Below, in pieces: positions 1 through 9,696 of a DNA stretch of 64,000 nucleotides (position 1 is its first letter; each line of letters starts with the position of its first letter). Position numbers and translations under genes: made by a program. The notes beneath the pieces were generated by a model. The model did no database searches and was not told where the DNA came from. It saw nothing but the letters and a program-made list of their open reading frames with translations. The DNA is from Streptococcus parasanguinis CC87K (GTDB lineage: Bacteria; Bacillota; Bacilli; Lactobacillales; Streptococcaceae), in contig NZ_KI669402.1 in assembly GCF_000507765.1 (NCBI RefSeq), forward strand, positions 62,001 to 126,000, read 5' to 3'.

Positions 1-664
<664 letters not shown>

Positions 665-766
665 GCCTTTGGTTCGCTACGCTCACTATTGGTAAAGCCG
701 AACCGTTTCTTATCTTTCTTTCATAGTTTAGTGTCGTTTCGGACAAGATTTTTCAAGTTTTCTAGC

Positions 767-1291
767 CTAATTGTAGACAACTACCATAGCCGGTCTTAAA
801 ATACGGTCATGGAGTTTGTAGCCTTTTTGGAAGACTTGTGCGATGGTGTCTGCTGGATGTTCATCATCTGCAGGTAGGGTTTGGATGGCCATGTGGTAGT
901 TATGGTCAAAGGCTCCGTCCGCTGGAATTTCTTCGATTCCTTCTTCTTTCAGAGCATGTACCAAACTTTCTTGGACCATTTCCAAGCCCTTCTTCACATC
1001 ATCTGTCAATCCTTCGACGGCAAGGGCGCGTTCGAGGTTGTCCAGTGATGGTAAGATCGCTTTTGCCAAATCTTGGCTACGGTATTTTTGTAATTGTTGA
1101 CGTTCTTCATTGGCACGGCGCTGAATATTTTGCATTTCTGCATGAGCACGAAGGTATTTGTTTTCAAATTCCTCGGCACGCGCTTGTGCTTCTTCTAACT
1201 CAGAAGGTTGGTTGCTTTCCTCTACAACTTCTTCAGTTGTTTGGGCAACTTCCTCTTCTTTCACGTCTTCTTTTTTGATATCTTCTGTCAA
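767..1291 (-). CDS. grpE: Nucleotide exchange factor GrpE
   Basis: GrpE releases ADP from DnaK. The 174-residue product has an acidic N-terminal tail, a long helical region ([18 protein letters not shown]) and the C-terminal beta domain ending [16 protein letters not shown], a hallmark of streptococcal GrpE. I place the start at a TTG (1291) behind AAAGGGG, because family members begin at this point. An in-frame ATG six codons upstream (1309) lacks a clear ribosome site but would give 180 residues. The gene follows hrcA closely and belongs to the same heat-shock operon. Confidence 0.95.
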   Translation of the reverse strand: MTEDIKKEDVKEEEVAQTTEEVVEESNQPSELEEAQARAEEFENKYLRAHAEMQNIQRRANEERQQLQKYRSQDLAKAILPSLDNLERALAVEGLTDDVKKGLEMVQESLVHALKEEGIEEIPADGAFDHNYHMAIQTLPADDEHPADTIAQVFQKGYKLHDRILRPAMVVVYN

Positions 1292-1315
1292 GGCATACAC
1301 CCCTTTCATTTGGTC

Positions 1316-2350
1316 TTAATTTACTTCATAATGGTTGCTATTGAGGTAACGGTAGTAGTCCGTCAACTTCATAACCAGTACCCGTCCGATGACATTGACC
1401 AGGCTAATCACACGCCTGTAATCCATCTCTACGGGACCAATCACATGCATGAGGGCCATCCCACGATAAGGAACCAGGAACTTGTGACTAATGACCGTCA
1501 CATTCTTCAAGGCCTTCTCTTGGGATTCTGCAACCAGGATCTGGGTCATTTGGTCTTCTGGCATTCCCCCTCGCAACTCGAGAGCTACGTGTTGGGGATT
1601 ATCTAAGAACTGATAGGTCTGAAGATCGGCGTAGGTTAAGGATGAAACCTTTCCTTCTACAAAGACCAGTTCTTGAAACAGTTGCGAGAAGACGTAATCA
1701 AAGAGATCCAGCACATTGTCTGTCGTCTTGAAATAGCGCTGTACAATCTGTGGAATCTCTGTCCGCAAGCGGTAGTGGATATCCAAGACTGTATTTCCAA
1801 TGAAACGTTCTTGAACTAGCTGATGGAAGATCTCCAAGTCACTGGTTAAGAAATTCTTTGGAATGGCAAACTGGACGGTGACAGGCTTTGATTCATCCAA
1901 GGTCAGAACTGCTAAGGCATCGTGATTGGATAATGGAACAATTTCAAAACCAGTCAAGCGCTGACGTGTCGGTTCAACATCCTGAATCACTGCGGTGTAA
2001 CCCGTCATCTGGGCTAGTAACTTGGCTGTAGCATCCAAGATATCGTCTAACTTAAAGGCTTCGAAATCAAAGGCTTTCACCACCTGGTAGACATCTTGCT
2101 CATCAATCAACTCTAGATCAAGCGAGTTCTGAACAAAATATTGAAAACCAGCTCGACTAGGCATGCGGCCACTCGAAGTGTGGGCCTTTTCTAGTAAGCC
2201 TTGTTTTTCGAGAGCAGCCATGTCATTTCGAATGGTCGCACTACTGGATTGAATCACATCTTGTAGCGCTTTTGAACCGACTGGTTCGTGGGTCTTGGTA
2301 AAGATATCGACAACAAGATTGAGAATCTCATTTTGACGTTCTGTAACCAT
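1316..2350 (-). CDS. hrcA: Heat-inducible transcription repressor HrcA
   Basis: HrcA binds CIRCE operators and represses the dnaK and groE operons; GroEL assists its folding. The 344-residue length is normal for the family. The N-terminal winged helix reads [17 protein letters not shown] and [20 protein letters not shown], followed by the [13 protein letters not shown] block and the C-terminal [16 protein letters not shown] block. The ATG follows GAGAGGTGAGGTC. Two CIRCE sites bracket its promoter, which implies autoregulation. It is the first gene of hrcA-grpE-dnaK. Confidence 0.98.
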   Translation of the reverse strand: MVTERQNEILNLVVDIFTKTHEPVGSKALQDVIQSSSATIRNDMAALEKQGLLEKAHTSSGRMPSRAGFQYFVQNSLDLELIDEQDVYQVVKAFDFEAFKLDDILDATAKLLAQMTGYTAVIQDVEPTRQRLTGFEIVPLSNHDALAVLTLDESKPVTVQFAIPKNFLTSDLEIFHQLVQERFIGNTVLDIHYRLRTEIPQIVQRYFKTTDNVLDLFDYVFSQLFQELVFVEGKVSSLTYADLQTYQFLDNPQHVALELRGGMPEDQMTQILVAESQEKALKNVTVISHKFLVPYRGMALMHVIGPVEMDYRRVISLVNVIGRVLVMKLTDYYRYLNSNHYEVN

Positions 2351-2372
2351 GACCTCACCTCTCTTTCATTTT

Positions 2373-2399
2373 TTAGCACTCTAAACACTCAAGCGCTAA
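2373..2399. promoter_or_regulatory. CIRCE operator, proximal (imperfect)
   Basis: TTAGCACTC is followed by nine bases and then AAGCGCTAA. This matches the CIRCE consensus TTAGCACTC-N9-GAGTGCTAA with two mismatches in the second arm. It lies between the hrcA promoter and its start codon, where HrcA would block elongation or initiation. Confidence 0.9.
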
Positions 2400-2410
2400 A
2401 CCATGATTCT

Positions 2411-2438
2411 ATTATACACCCATCCAAAAGAAAGTCAA
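2411..2438 (-). promoter_or_regulatory. Sigma-A promoter of the hrcA-grpE-dnaK operon
   Basis: On the minus strand TTGACT (2433-2438) and TATAAT (2411-2416) are separated by 16 bases. The promoter sits exactly between the two CIRCE operators, as expected for HrcA-controlled transcription. Confidence 0.85.
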
Positions 2439-2455
2439 GAGAAAAAACCAAAAAA

Positions 2456-2482
2456 TTAGCACTCTTTTTTCAAGAGTGCTAA
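2456..2482. promoter_or_regulatory. CIRCE operator, distal (perfect)
   Basis: This is a perfect TTAGCACTC-N9-GAGTGCTAA inverted repeat upstream of the -35 box of the hrcA promoter. Because it lies just past the end of the carboxypeptidase gene at 2519, the same hairpin could also help end transcription coming from that gene; this second role is inferred. Confidence 0.95.
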
Positions 2483-2518
2483 AAATCATTCTTAAGACCT
2501 AGAGAAGTGACTCTCCTC

Positions 2519-3292
2519 TTATTTGCCAGCTTTTTTCAAGAGCTGAATATATTCTTCCAATACTAGCTGATGCTTGGCCATATACTGAGCATTTTCTACG
2601 CCAACATAACGGAAATGCCAATTCTCAAAATTCACACCCGTGATGTTGCTCTTCCCATCTGGATAGCGAAGCACAAAGCCATATTGCGGTGCGATGGCAG
2701 CCAGCTGCATGCCCAACTCATCACTTTGGCCAGCTTCGACACTCATATCAATCGCAAGCCCCGTCTGATGTTCACTCGCACCAGGGACCTGTACCTGGGT
2801 CTGCACCTGCTTTTCAGCTTCTTCGTGCGAAAGGCCGCTAGCCTCTAGTTGCGCAACACGTTCATTATAGAGCTCTGTTTGCTCGGCCACACTTCGATAG
2901 CCTGATATCAAGGTTTCTTCTGGGGCAATTTTGCGAGCTGCTTCTAAAAATTGACGAGTTGGTTCTACAATCCGACTATCCACTTTGATAGCATCTACAT
3001 CTGTCAATTGTGGGTTCAGCTCAGGCTTCACATTATCACGATTGACCAAGATCAACTGCCAGTCTTTGGTCGAAACGGCTGGTAAATCTGATTTTTCTTC
3101 CTTTTTCTTAGAAGAAGAGGGAGTCGTTACAGCTGTTTTTTTAGCCTTCCAAAACTGAAACCCTGAAAACAAGCTTGGTTTCGCTAAGTAAACACCAATC
3201 CCTGATCCAAGGACCACAAGAAGAAAGAAACTCAATAGGTAAGGCCACCACTTCTTACGTTTTTTTCGTGCGCGTCTATACTTATTCGTCAT
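2519..3292 (-). CDS. M15-family cell-wall carboxypeptidase (LdcB/DacB, VanY-like)
   Basis: This is a membrane-anchored zinc peptidase that trims peptidoglycan stem peptides. A basic N-terminus is followed by one hydrophobic anchor (WWPYLLSFFLLVVLG). A Lys/Ser-rich linker then leads to the M15B catalytic domain with SGYRSVAEQTELYN, the zinc site SEHQTGLAIDMS and the ENWHFRYVG block. The pneumococcal homologue (LdcB/DacB) is an L,D-carboxypeptidase. I use the ATG at 3292, which has GAGGG upstream; an in-frame GTG two codons earlier (3298) lacks a spaced ribosome site. The 5' end overlaps the stop of the upstream phosphatase gene, so the two are probably translated from one message. Confidence 0.92.
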   Translation of the reverse strand: MTNKYRRARKKRKKWWPYLLSFFLLVVLGSGIGVYLAKPSLFSGFQFWKAKKTAVTTPSSSKKKEEKSDLPAVSTKDWQLILVNRDNVKPELNPQLTDVDAIKVDSRIVEPTRQFLEAARKIAPEETLISGYRSVAEQTELYNERVAQLEASGLSHEEAEKQVQTQVQVPGASEHQTGLAIDMSVEAGQSDELGMQLAAIAPQYGFVLRYPDGKSNITGVNFENWHFRYVGVENAQYMAKHQLVLEEYIQLLKKAGK

Positions 3293-3983
3293 GGCCACCC
3301 TCTAGAAGTTTTGCTCCAACCTTACGATAAGATAGATCCCCAATCTTTTCAATATGAAAGGCACCATCTTCATAGGCCAAAACCGTCACGCTTCCGTTGT
3401 CCAAGACTAATTCTTCGACAGCCTTAGGATCGATGAGATAAATCAAGGTCGTAATCGTCATACCATGGCTGACCACAATAGCATTGCCACCGCCAGCTGC
3501 TTCTAGCTCTTTTGCGATGGCTTCAAAACCTTCTTTGATCCGACTACTCAAGGCTCCCCAGGATTCAGCCCAACCAGTGGTATCCACTTCGACGATTCCT
3601 TCTGCTAACTCCATTAGGCTCAACTGATGGAAATCATCGACCTTAAAGACACGAGGTAAGACCCCCATAAAGAGATCACCATCATAAGCACCGTCAAAAC
3701 TACCAAAACACCACTCGCGGATCCGTTTGTCATAACGATAAGGGATTTTTCCTGTCAGACCAAGTTCTTGAAGAATAATTCCCATAGTTTGAATGGTGCG
3801 TCCAGAATCACTCGAAACAGCCTCTTCAAAAGAAAGCCCAGCTTCCTTGAGACCAAGTCCTAATTCTCGAATTCCACGTTCTCCTGCTTCTGTCAGCGGA
3901 GTGTCTGACCAGCCCTGTGCCCGTCCAATGGTATTAAACATGGTTTTTCCATGACGAGCAATATATAATCTGGTTTTTGTCAT
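3282..3983 (-). CDS. Histidine phosphatase family protein (phosphoglycerate mutase-like), copy 1
   Basis: This 233-residue protein of the branch-1 histidine phosphatase superfamily opens with the catalytic motif TRLYIARHGKTMFN, where the RHG histidine is phosphorylated. It later has VVSHGMTI, which supplies the second active-site histidine. Such proteins are often annotated as phosphoglycerate mutase (GpmB), but most are cofactor-independent phosphatases with unknown substrates. A strong GGAGG ribosome site precedes the ATG. It is a tandem paralogue of the gene at 4107-4796 and overlaps the carboxypeptidase gene downstream. Confidence 0.93.
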   Translation of the reverse strand: MTKTRLYIARHGKTMFNTIGRAQGWSDTPLTEAGERGIRELGLGLKEAGLSFEEAVSSDSGRTIQTMGIILQELGLTGKIPYRYDKRIREWCFGSFDGAYDGDLFMGVLPRVFKVDDFHQLSLMELAEGIVEVDTTGWAESWGALSSRIKEGFEAIAKELEAAGGGNAIVVSHGMTITTLIYLIDPKAVEELVLDNGSVTVLAYEDGAFHIEKIGDLSYRKVGAKLLEGGHDE

Positions 3984-4067
3984 TGTATTACCTCCGTATG
4001 TATCTCTTTCATTATATCATTTTTTGCAAAAAGAAAGTAGGAAAGCTCTTACAAGTTTTGAGAAAAA

Positions 4068-4099
4068 GAAAAGGCCATGACCAAAGGGTCAGCCTTTCA
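4068..4099 (-). terminator. Terminator after the histidine phosphatase copy 2
   Basis: On the minus strand a GC-rich hairpin (AAAGGCTGACC pairing with GGTCATGGCCTTT) is followed by a T-rich run just past the stop of the gene at 4107-4796. Confidence 0.65.
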
Positions 4100-4106
4100 A
4101 GACGGA

Positions 4107-4796
4107 CTAGGATTCTTGCAAGCTTTCACCGACCTCACGGTAACTGCTATCTCCAAACACCTTTACCGTCAATGCGCCATCTTCATATTCTACAAGGGTA
4201 ACACTACCATTTGAAAGAGGCAGATTGAGATTTGGTTTTCCTTCAATTAGGCAGACCAAGGTCTGAATGGTCCAACTATGGCTGACCACCAAGGCATTGC
4301 CTCCTCCATTTTCTTCTACTTCTTTGGCAATAGCTTCAAAACCTTCTAAGATTCGGCTTTTCAAAACTTCCCAAGGTTCAGCCCAATTCGCTGTGTCCAC
4401 TTGGCAGATGCCATTGGCCAAGTCTTCCAAGGTCAAAGTCTTATAGTCTTCTACATCTAGCACGCGTGGCACGACACCGTGAAAGAGCTCACCACCGTAG
4501 GCTCCATCAAAGCTTCCGAAACACCACTCGCGAATCCGCTTGTCAAAGCGATAAGGAATCTGATCTTTCAAGCCCAATTCATCGAGAATGATCCCCATGG
4601 TCTGAATGGCACGACCTGAATCACTGGAGTAGGCTCGAGTAAACTCCAAACCGGACTCACGCAAGCCGATTCCTAGAGCCTGAATCCCTCGTTCTCCTTC
4701 TGCTGTCAAGGGCGTATCGGACCAGCCTTGAGCTCGGCCGATGGTATTAAACATGGTTCTCCCATGACGAATCACAAATAATCTTGTTTTAGCCAT
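4107..4796 (-). CDS. Histidine phosphatase family protein (phosphoglycerate mutase-like), copy 2
   Basis: This 229-residue paralogue of the neighbouring gene shares the block NTIGRAQGWSDTPLT and the segment around REWCFGSFDGAY almost unchanged. The catalytic RHG is present (FVIRHGRTMFN). The second histidine is in VVSHSWTI, where copy 1 has VVSHGMTI. Tandem duplication followed by divergence is the simplest reading. AAAGGAG lies just ahead of the ATG, and hairpins before and after the gene suggest its own transcription unit. The substrate is not known. Confidence 0.93.
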   Translation of the reverse strand: MAKTRLFVIRHGRTMFNTIGRAQGWSDTPLTAEGERGIQALGIGLRESGLEFTRAYSSDSGRAIQTMGIILDELGLKDQIPYRFDKRIREWCFGSFDGAYGGELFHGVVPRVLDVEDYKTLTLEDLANGICQVDTANWAEPWEVLKSRILEGFEAIAKEVEENGGGNALVVSHSWTIQTLVCLIEGKPNLNLPLSNGSVTLVEYEDGALTVKVFGDSSYREVGESLQES

Positions 4797-4812
4797 CTTG
4801 TCTCCTTTTGCA

Positions 4813-4848
4813 AGAAAAAAGTCTGGAGTTTTATCATCACAGACTTTT
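4813..4848 (-). terminator. Terminator after the DUF711 gene
   Basis: AAAAGTCT and AGACTTTT form a hairpin with T-rich flanks directly after the gene at 4878-6215, in the minus-strand direction. Confidence 0.6.
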
Positions 4849-4877
4849 CTATTTTCTACTATTATACTAGATTTCTC

Positions 4878-6215
4878 TTAGTTTTTAAAGCTATGAACCG
4901 GAGCTGGAATTTGGCCACCACGGGCAATGAAATCAGCTGACGAAGCCTTGTTGACCTTCATTACCGGAGCAGACCCAAGAAGCCCTCCGAGCTCTAACAT
5001 ATCGCCCTCTTCCCCATAAGGAATGATCCGAACGGCTGTTGTCTTTTGGTTGATCACCCCGATAGCTGCTTCGTCGGCAATCATGGCCGCAATGGTTGTA
5101 TCTGGAGTATCTGCTGGGATGGCAATCATATCTAGACCGACGGAACAGATGGCTGTCATGGCTTCCAATTTTTCCAGGTTGATATGACCTGATTGGACCG
5201 CCGCAATCATCCCTTCATCTTCTGAGACAGGAATGAAGGCACCTGACAAACCACCGACTTGGTTACAAGCCATGATGCCACCTTTTTTCACTTGGTCATT
5301 GAGCAGAGCCAGCGCTGCTGTTGTCCCGTGGGTCCCTACCACTTCAAGCCCCATGGCTTCAAGGACACGGGCAACCGAGTCCCCAACAGCTGGTGTTGGT
5401 GCGAGAGACAAGTCTACAATTCCAAACTCTACTCCTAGGCGTTCACTAGCCATTTGACCGACTAATTGACCGACACGGGTAATCTTGAAAGCTGTCTTCT
5501 TGACTGTTTCCGCCAATACATCAAAGCTTGCTCCGGGAACTTTTTCGATGGCCCGTTGGACGACACCTGGTCCTGAAACCCCAACGTTAATGACAACATC
5601 CGCTTCACCGACACCGTGGAAGGCACCCGCCATAAAGGGATTATCTTCTACTGCATTGGCAAAGACTACGAGCTTACCAGGCCCCATTGGATCTGCTTGG
5701 GATGCCTCTTTAATGATACGGCCCATATCTCGGACAGCGATCATATTGATCCCTGTCTTGGTCGATCCGATATTGACTGAAGAGCAGACAAAATCTGTCT
5801 CCGCAAGGGCGCGAGGAATGGAATTAATGAGGATTTCATCCCCTTTTTGGTAGCCTTTTTGAACCAGAGCTGAGAAGCCACCGATAAAGTTGACCCCAAC
5901 TTCCTTCGCCGCACGATCCAGTGCCTTAGCAAAGGGTACATAATCTGTCGCATCCGTTGCTGCACCGATAATAGAAATTGGAGTGACTGAAACCCGTTTG
6001 TTCACAATTGGAATACCAAGTTCTGCTGCAATCTCATCCCCCACAGCCACTAAGTCTTTAGCCTTTTTCACAATCTTATTGTAGACTTTTTCTGCCGCCT
6101 TTTCGATATCCGGATCAATACAATCTAGAAGCGAAATCCCCATGGTGATAGTCCGAACATCGAAGTTCTGCTCCTCAATCATGGCAATGGTTTCTGTTAC
6201 CTGTTTAATGTCCAT
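4878..6215 (-). CDS. PFL family protein (UPF0210/DUF711)
   Basis: This cytosolic 445-residue protein is of normal length for the UPF0210/DUF711 family, which shares a fold with pyruvate formate-lyase-like proteins and has no firmly assigned reaction. It begins [20 protein letters not shown], typical of the streptococcal members. Glycine-rich stretches include [20 protein letters not shown]. It lies 18 bases downstream of the ACT-domain gene in the same direction, and this gene pair is conserved in Firmicutes. The ACT protein may sense a small molecule that regulates it; that link is inferred from synteny. Confidence 0.93.
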   Translation of the reverse strand: MDIKQVTETIAMIEEQNFDVRTITMGISLLDCIDPDIEKAAEKVYNKIVKKAKDLVAVGDEIAAELGIPIVNKRVSVTPISIIGAATDATDYVPFAKALDRAAKEVGVNFIGGFSALVQKGYQKGDEILINSIPRALAETDFVCSSVNIGSTKTGINMIAVRDMGRIIKEASQADPMGPGKLVVFANAVEDNPFMAGAFHGVGEADVVINVGVSGPGVVQRAIEKVPGASFDVLAETVKKTAFKITRVGQLVGQMASERLGVEFGIVDLSLAPTPAVGDSVARVLEAMGLEVVGTHGTTAALALLNDQVKKGGIMACNQVGGLSGAFIPVSEDEGMIAAVQSGHINLEKLEAMTAICSVGLDMIAIPADTPDTTIAAMIADEAAIGVINQKTTAVRIIPYGEEGDMLELGGLLGSAPVMKVNKASSADFIARGGQIPAPVHSFKN

Positions 6216-6233
6216 AAATTCTCAACCCCTATC

Positions 6234-6500
6234 TTACAAATTGTGCATAGCATCAAAAATCGCTGCGCTTTGGATATTGATTTTCACATGCAGAGACTGA
6301 CCGAATTCTTCCAACTCTGAACGAAGCTGTGTGAAATCTTTTTTCTCATCTGACGATACAACCGCCATCATGGTAAAGTATTCATCCAATACGGTTTGAG
6401 AGATATCATCGATATTGAGTCCTAATTCTGCCACTTTCGTTGCAACACCCGCTACGATTCCTTTTTGGTCTTTACCAACGACTGTAATAATTGCTTTCAT
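6234..6500 (-). CDS. ACT domain-containing protein (UPF0237)
   Basis: This 88-residue protein is essentially one ACT domain: MKAIITVVGKDQKGIVAGVATKVAELG, then NIDDISQTVLDEYFTMM. ACT domains bind amino acids or similar ligands and usually act as regulatory modules. Stand-alone members of UPF0237 sit upstream of DUF711 genes, as here. No catalytic residues are expected. Confidence 0.93.
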   Translation of the reverse strand: MKAIITVVGKDQKGIVAGVATKVAELGLNIDDISQTVLDEYFTMMAVVSSDEKKDFTQLRSELEEFGQSLHVKINIQSAAIFDAMHNL

Positions 6501-6605
6501 TTCACTGCTCCATTCTATCTATTTGCTTCCATTGTAGCACAATCCCCTTAAAATCGCCCTTCTCAACCGGGAACGTTCGTATATTTTCCGCGTGCATAAA
6601 AAATA

Positions 6606-6785
6606 AAGAGGCTGGGACAAAAGTCCTAGCCTCTTAATTGTTTTTGGATTGTCGAACAAGACGCAGTGGTTGAGTGGGCTCTACTACGCTGATTTCATCA
6701 GCTTTTACAGCCCTACTCAACTGTGCGGAGGTGAGACGACGAAATCGAATTCTAACGAATTACTGATTTCTGTCCCACTCCCTCT
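6606..6785. repeat. 180-bp dispersed intergenic repeat, copy 1
   Basis: A stretch beginning gaggctgggacaaaagtcct and ending near tctgtcccactc is almost identical to 37628-37806. It begins with a hairpin (gaggctgggac / gtcctagcctc) and contains an inner palindromic part around agcagagcc-like arms. It ends exactly at the stop codon of the VanZ gene. No protein is encoded. It probably acts as a terminator-like dispersed element. Confidence 0.75.
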
Positions 6786-7905
6786 ATTTTGACGATTCAG
6801 TTTCATCTTTTAAGAGCTCTTTCTTCACGCGCACCGTACTCTCATACTCAGCCCCAGCTAGACGGTCAAAGGGAAAGCGACGATTGAGCAAGACGATGGC
6901 AAGAGTGAGAATCAGGTACAATAAAACCACAAAGAAGAGCAATAAAATCATGGACAGGGTTAAGAGAGAATTGTCCGTCAAATCGCTATTCAAGAGCGAA
7001 ATCAAATAGAACAACCCTTGAGGAATCAGATAGAAATAACCTACTACCAGGATTCCCCGCCAGATGGTGCGAAGCCATTTTTGCTTGTCAAAATGCAAGC
7101 GGAATTTCAATAAAGCCATTCCCAAGGTTTTGCCCCGCCACAAAGGAATCAAACCAAAATAAACAGCCAAAATCGCTACATAAGGAATCGTCTCTAAACG
7201 CTCGATTACCGCGTAAAGCAAGGATAGCATTACAAAGTCGATCAAGAAGGCAAGACCCATCCGAAAACCAGATACTTTCGTTCCTACTCGGAAAGAATGC
7301 TCGTCAATTTCGTCTCGTGTCGGCAATAACCAAACCAGGAACCAACCGAGCAGATAACCCACTCCACCACCGGTAGTATTTTGAATAATATCATCAACAT
7401 CTGCCAGGCGGTAAGGACCCGGATACATAAAGTAGAGACCTGATAACTGGGTCAGTTCCAAAAAGAGACTAAAGAGGGCTGTCAGGAGGATCGTTTTCTT
7501 AAAACCACACTTGAAATAATAGCGCAGATACATCCCAAAAGGAATCAACATCAGGACATTAAAGGCAGGCACATAAAAAGTTGGATGCTTAAGAGCTTGA
7601 ATCCAAGTACCAGTCTGCGCTAAATCAAAGGGGCTCTCCTTGAAAAAATCCACCACAAAAGCAAAGGGATGGAGATTGACCATTTCCGAGTAGCTAGTAT
7701 GAATCTTACTTGGATCCGGCAGAGGCAAGATCACCAAGAGATAGACCGTCATCAAGTAAAGCATAAAAGAATAGAAAATCAGCACCCGCAATTTATTGAC
7801 CGAACCATATTTTCGATAATTCAAAATCATGTAGGGCAAGGTCAGCAAAAATGCCAGGAAAGGAAAGAGCTGAACAGCCGTTTTAATAGTAGAGATATAC
7901 CCCAT
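6784..7905 (-). CDS. VanZ and RDD domain membrane protein
   Basis: This 373-residue polytopic membrane protein has two parts. The N-terminal half matches the VanZ family, with MVNLHPFAF, PFGMYLRYYF, LELTQL and DVDDIIQNTTGGGVGYLLGW. The C-terminal half, from about residue 205, has RDD-type features (FLIDFVMLSLLYAVIE and WRGKTLGMALLKF). VanZ-like proteins are linked to low-level glycopeptide resistance in enterococci, but the function of the streptococcal fusion is unknown. AAAGGAG precedes the ATG. The stop codon overlaps the end of the dispersed repeat. Confidence 0.9.
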   Translation of the reverse strand: MGYISTIKTAVQLFPFLAFLLTLPYMILNYRKYGSVNKLRVLIFYSFMLYLMTVYLLVILPLPDPSKIHTSYSEMVNLHPFAFVVDFFKESPFDLAQTGTWIQALKHPTFYVPAFNVLMLIPFGMYLRYYFKCGFKKTILLTALFSLFLELTQLSGLYFMYPGPYRLADVDDIIQNTTGGGVGYLLGWFLVWLLPTRDEIDEHSFRVGTKVSGFRMGLAFLIDFVMLSLLYAVIERLETIPYVAILAVYFGLIPLWRGKTLGMALLKFRLHFDKQKWLRTIWRGILVVGYFYLIPQGLFYLISLLNSDLTDNSLLTLSMILLLFFVVLLYLILTLAIVLLNRRFPFDRLAGAEYESTVRVKKELLKDETESSK

Positions 7906-7926
7906 TGTGTCTCCTTTTTTTCGTTA

Positions 7927-7966
7927 TAAAATCACCCTTTGTACAATGACAAAAGGTGATTTCTTC
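7927..7966 (-). terminator. Hairpin between rhomboid and VanZ genes
   Basis: AAATCACC and GGTGATTT arms flank a short loop in the 144-base gap. The hairpin is symmetrical and T-rich on the minus-strand exit side, consistent with termination after the rhomboid-like gene. Confidence 0.55.
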
Positions 7967-8049
7967 ATTGATATAGAATATTATACGGCCTGGTAAAGGA
8001 AGAGTCAAGGAAGTACGATGAAAACCTTACTGAGGAGCCGTCTTAATAG

Positions 8050-8640
8050 TTAGCTTCTCCCCTCCAAGACTTTACTTCCGATAAAAACCAATAGATAACT
8101 CACAACCCCTGAAAGATGCAATAGCGTTGAGATCCATCCGGTGATTGCTGGTAAGAGCATGAGGCCAGATAGAAAAATTAAGAATAGATAAAACCATTTT
8201 ACGGTGAGTGAAAATTCTTTCCACATCTTTGGCAGGAGCAGGACTCCTCCGGTCACAAAGGCGTATCCTACAGCAGAGATCCCTGTTGCCTGAATGTCTT
8301 GCCCCTGGGTTAAGAGGTGAAAAACGATGGAAGAGAGGACTGTCGCCGTCACAAAAACGATCAAGACTTGTCTAGAGCCTATTTTTCTTTCTAGCAGTCC
8401 TCCGAAGGGAAGGAGCATGAGTCCATTTAACAACAAATGGACCCATAAAAACCAGATAGGGGCTCCTTTACTACCGTGCATCAGGGTCCCACTGACATAT
8501 TGCCAACCATAGACCGGCTTTGAATGAAAAGCCAATAGGTCATACATAGCATCCCCATAAAAGGAAGTCAATAGACCGAGCAGCAAACAGATTAGAGCTA
8601 AAGTACTGATAACAGGATAGGTTATAAGGATTCTTTTCAT
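8050..8640 (-). CDS. Rhomboid-like intramembrane serine protease
   Basis: This 196-residue protein has about six hydrophobic segments. Rhomboid-type catalytic residues are visible: HLLLN (Asn72), a serine in the TGISA loop (Ser122, replacing the usual GxSG) and a histidine in LLHLSG (His175). Rhomboids cleave transmembrane substrates within the bilayer. The final Gly of GxSG is Ala here, so activity is likely but not assured. I use the ATG at 8640 behind GAGAAG; the reading frame is open upstream to 8694 but without a ribosome site. Substrate unknown. Confidence 0.8.
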   Translation of the reverse strand: MKRILITYPVISTLALICLLLGLLTSFYGDAMYDLLAFHSKPVYGWQYVSGTLMHGSKGAPIWFLWVHLLLNGLMLLPFGGLLERKIGSRQVLIVFVTATVLSSIVFHLLTQGQDIQATGISAVGYAFVTGGVLLLPKMWKEFSLTVKWFYLFLIFLSGLMLLPAITGWISTLLHLSGVVSYLLVFIGSKVLEGRS

Positions 8641-8950
8641 ATTTATCTTCTCTTTTTCAAAAAACAGCGTTACGATGTCTCCATTCACGACCATTATACC
8701 ATGTAATTCAATGGAGACAGAAAAGTTTTTTGCTTCTTTCGTTATCTTTGCTGGAAATCCTGAAAGTCGTGACCTATTAGTCGATCATTATTCAGACCTC
8801 ATCCCTATTATTAGAATGCCGGAGCGGATATTTGACTTTCCATTTCAGAGGGCATATAATTATACTAATCTGAACTAAATAGTTTTAATTTTTTAAATGA
8901 ACTGTCTTAAATTCAGATTAAAAAACTATTTACTTAACGGAGGTGACGCT

Positions 8951-9154
8951 ATGTCATTAGAAGAAAAATTGAACCAAGTGAAGGGTTCTGTTAAAGAAGG
9001 CTTCGGTAAATTAACCGGTGATACAAAAACAGAAGCTGAAGGCACTGCTGAAAAAGTTGCTTCAAAAGCAAAAGAAGTTGCTGAAGATGCAAAAGAAGCT
9101 GTCGAAGGAGCTATCAAGGGCGTTAAAAATATCTTTCATAAAGAAGACAAATAG
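8951..9154 (+). CDS. CsbD-like stress response protein
   Basis: This 67-residue, highly charged, Ala/Glu/Lys-rich protein starts [20 protein letters not shown] and continues with LTGD and repeated [10 protein letters not shown]-type units. That matches the CsbD family, small soluble helical proteins induced by general stress; their activity is unknown. A near-perfect GGAGGTGAC ribosome site precedes the ATG at 8951. It is monocistronic, on the strand opposite to its neighbours, and is followed by a strong terminator. Confidence 0.9.
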   Translation: MSLEEKLNQVKGSVKEGFGKLTGDTKTEAEGTAEKVASKAKEVAEDAKEAVEGAIKGVKNIFHKEDK

Positions 9155-9169
9155 TCTTTAACATCCTAG

Positions 9170-9227
9170 ACCCACTCTATTTTCTACAGTCATGTTTGAC
9201 CGTGGAAGATAGGGTGGGTTTTTATTT
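9170..9227 (+). terminator. Rho-independent terminator of the CsbD-like gene
   Basis: ACCCACTCTATTTTCT pairs with AGATAGGGTGGGT after a central loop and is followed by TTTTATTTT. Confidence 0.85.
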
Positions 9228-9247
9228 TCCATTTATCTTAGGTATAG

Positions 9248-9302
9248 AAAAAACACCCCGAAGGGTGCTCTTTGTAAGTATAGTAATTCTTTCGAATTAA
9301 CA
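9248..9302 (-). repeat. rpsI-tail site A (terminator plus stop-codon region only)
   Basis: A hairpin (aacaccc / gggtgctctt) and the run tagtaattctttcgaattaa match the left part of site C (9598-9650) closely. The match stops at the TAA that ends rpsI in the fuller copies. This is the outermost, most eroded member of the rpsI-tail series. Confidence 0.6.
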
Positions 9303-9345
9303 TTTTGCGTGCAGTGGTTGCTATCCATTCAAATATCGCTTCGCT

Positions 9346-9502
9346 TGTTTTCTTGGGGCAACTGTGCATAGCATATCTCTACGCGACTAAAGTCGCTAGA
9401 GCTATCCTAATTGCGCACCGCTAGTTCTCATACAAAAAACACCTTGCAAGATGCAAAGTGTTTTCGTTTGTATTCTGCTTTCCAGCAACGAATTAACGTT
9501 TA
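9346..9502. repeat. 157-bp duplication carrying rpsI-tail site B
   Basis: This segment matches 18030-18188 with only scattered differences: ttgttttcttg, an actgtgcatagcatatctct block, a terminator hairpin (aaacaccttgc / gcaaagtgttt), and aattaacgttta, the reverse complement of the rpsI stop region. Site B stops after the last three rpsI codons. The region between sites B and C codes for nothing recognisable. Confidence 0.8.
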
Positions 9503-9597
9503 GAGGCAATTGACTTCGTCGAATTGCAGCCGTATTTGTAAGTGGCTAAAGCCACAACAACTACGTCAACTGCCACAATTTAGTATGAAAACATAAA

Positions 9598-9696
9598 AAG
9601 AACACCTCGAAAGGTGTTCTTTGTAAATATTGTAATTCTTTCGAATTAACGTTTACTAAATTGTGAAGCTTTACGAGCTTTCTTAAGACCTGGTTT
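9598..9696 (-). repeat. rpsI-tail site C (attachment-site-like)
   Basis: Read on the minus strand, 9644-9696 encodes KPGLKKARKASQFSKR followed by a stop. This is the C-terminus of ribosomal protein S9, without the rest of the gene. A terminator hairpin (aacacct / aggtgtt) follows it, as it would after intact rpsI. Homologous tails occur at 13166, 18177 and 20847. Such 3'-end fragments arise when integrative elements insert into the end of a gene and restore it with their own copy. Confidence 0.8.

Noticed and set aside
838-1606. Long plus-strand frames across grpE and hrcA
   Set aside because: They are antisense to clear conserved genes and have no start signals.
5233-5853. Plus-strand frames inside the DUF711 gene
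   Set aside because: They reflect the codon bias of the real minus-strand gene.
8675-8878. 67-codon open frame on the plus strand after the rhomboid-like gene
   Set aside because: No ribosome site, no recognisable features, and it overlaps the 5' region of the rhomboid gene.
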